Assembly (NCBI GenBank): GCA_945788445.1
Contig: CALZMA010000072.1
Coordinates: 1-5,531, forward strand
DNA: 5,531 nt
Direction of reading: 5' to 3'
DNA from: an uncultured Bacteroidales bacterium
Lineage (GTDB): Bacteria; Bacteroidota; Bacteroidia; Bacteroidales; Bacteroidaceae
Numbering within the stretch: the stretch's first letter is position 1; each line of letters starts with the position of its first letter. Positions 5,083 to 5,531 of the stretch are shown one piece after another. Made by a program: the position numbers and the translations under genes. The notes under the pieces are model-generated. The model did no database searches and was not told the origin of the DNA. It worked only from the letters and a program-made list of their open reading frames with translations.

Positions 5083-5508
5083 TCACTGCGCCCCCTTCAG
5101 CGCCTCGAGGGCGAGCCGGTAGCTGTCCAGGCCGAAGCCGCACACGATGCCGCGGCAGGCCGGGGCAAGGAGCGAGCGGTGGCGTATCTCCTCGCGGCGG
5201 TGAACGTTGGTGATGTGGAGTTCCACCACGGGGCAGTCGAGCGAACGGATGCAGTCGGCCAGCGCGAGGCTCGTGTGGGTATAGGCCCCGGCGTTGAGCG
5301 CGATGCCCTCCACGCCCTCGTCCGAGGCGCGCTGGAGGCGGTCAATGAGTTCGCCCTCGATGTTGCTCTGGTAGTAGTCGATTTCGTCGTCGGGGTAGCG
5401 CCGGCGGAGAGCCTCGAGGCATTCGTCCATCGTGCCCGAGCCGTAGACGTTCGGTTCGCGGCGTCCCAGCCAGTTGAGGTTGGGTCCATTCACGATAAGC
5501 AGTTTCAT
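5083..5508 (-). CDS. aroQ: Type II 3-dehydroquinate dehydratase
   Basis: This is a 141-residue type II dehydroquinase, the usual length, which forms a cytosolic dodecamer in known members. It removes water from 3-dehydroquinate to give 3-dehydroshikimate in the shikimate pathway to aromatic amino acids. Visible motifs are LLIVNGPNLNWLGRREP (3-19) with the conserved Arg17, and catalytic Tyr22 in the following VYG. Next come YYQSNIEGELID (45-56), LNAGAYTHTSLAL (71-83) with Asn72, VVELHITNVHRREEIRH (94-110) with catalytic His103, and GIVCGFGLDSYRLALEAL (120-137). It is the first gene of the aroQ-pyk-methyltransferase direction seen here. Only 23 bp upstream are in the window, too little to find its promoter. 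Confidence 0.97.
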   Translation of the reverse strand: MKLLIVNGPNLNWLGRREPNVYGSGTMDECLEALRRRYPDDEIDYYQSNIEGELIDRLQRASDEGVEGIALNAGAYTHTSLALADCIRSLDCPVVELHITNVHRREEIRHRSLLAPACRGIVCGFGLDSYRLALEALKGAQ

Positions 5509-5531
5509 GGAGCAGGTGAAAGTTTATTTTG

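Noticed and set aside
2805..5213. 802-codon plus-strand frame opposite the methyltransferase, pyk and aroQ
   Set aside because: It is in codon register with the methyltransferase and pyk. Opposite-strand stops there would require TTA, CTA or TCA codons, which a GC-rich gene rarely uses. The translation is Val/His/Gly/Arg-rich with no recognisable domain.

Overview
The window is a piece of a GC-rich bacterial chromosome, most likely from Bacteroidales (Bacteroidota), possibly a Prevotellaceae-like lineage. Three things point that way. Two genes have the Bacteroidota -7 promoter element TAnnTTTG and lack a clear Shine-Dalgarno start. One gene is a long nucleoside kinase with a TGS/ThrRS-like N-terminus, an architecture common in this phylum. 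The pyruvate kinase and S15 proteins carry what I recall as Bacteroidales-type variants (TISDLRCD, NTAH, DHTTERSL). The genus assignment is inference.

Layout. Positions 1-637 hold no convincing gene. They are a dense block of repeats: three copies of one GC-rich module (one inverted), a 262-bp near-gapless imperfect palindrome centred at 279/280, and a tandem array with an exact 42-bp period. The array appears to grow out of the end of the module. Next comes a minus-strand nucleoside (uridine-like) kinase (638-2299), then a 232-bp divergent intergenic region with a -7 element for each direction. The plus-strand rpsO (2532-2801) follows and ends in a strong hairpin terminator that works for both strands. 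Converging on it from the right is a minus-strand cluster transcribed aroQ -> pyk -> O-methyltransferase (5508 down to 2919). The window ends 23 bp upstream of aroQ.

The genes are housekeeping: pyrimidine nucleoside salvage (kinase), 30S ribosome assembly (S15), the last step of glycolysis (pyruvate kinase), the shikimate pathway (type II dehydroquinase) and a class I SAM-dependent O-methyltransferase of unknown substrate. pyk and the methyltransferase are 15 bp apart and almost certainly cotranscribed. aroQ is 85 bp upstream of pyk in the same direction.

There is no sign of a defence system, phage, CRISPR array or complete transposon. The most unusual part is the repeat block at 1-637. It looks like a REP/BIME-like non-autonomous repeat family that has been inverted and locally amplified; function and mobilising enzyme cannot be read from this window. 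Several long open frames on the strand opposite the real genes are codon-usage shadows, not genes.
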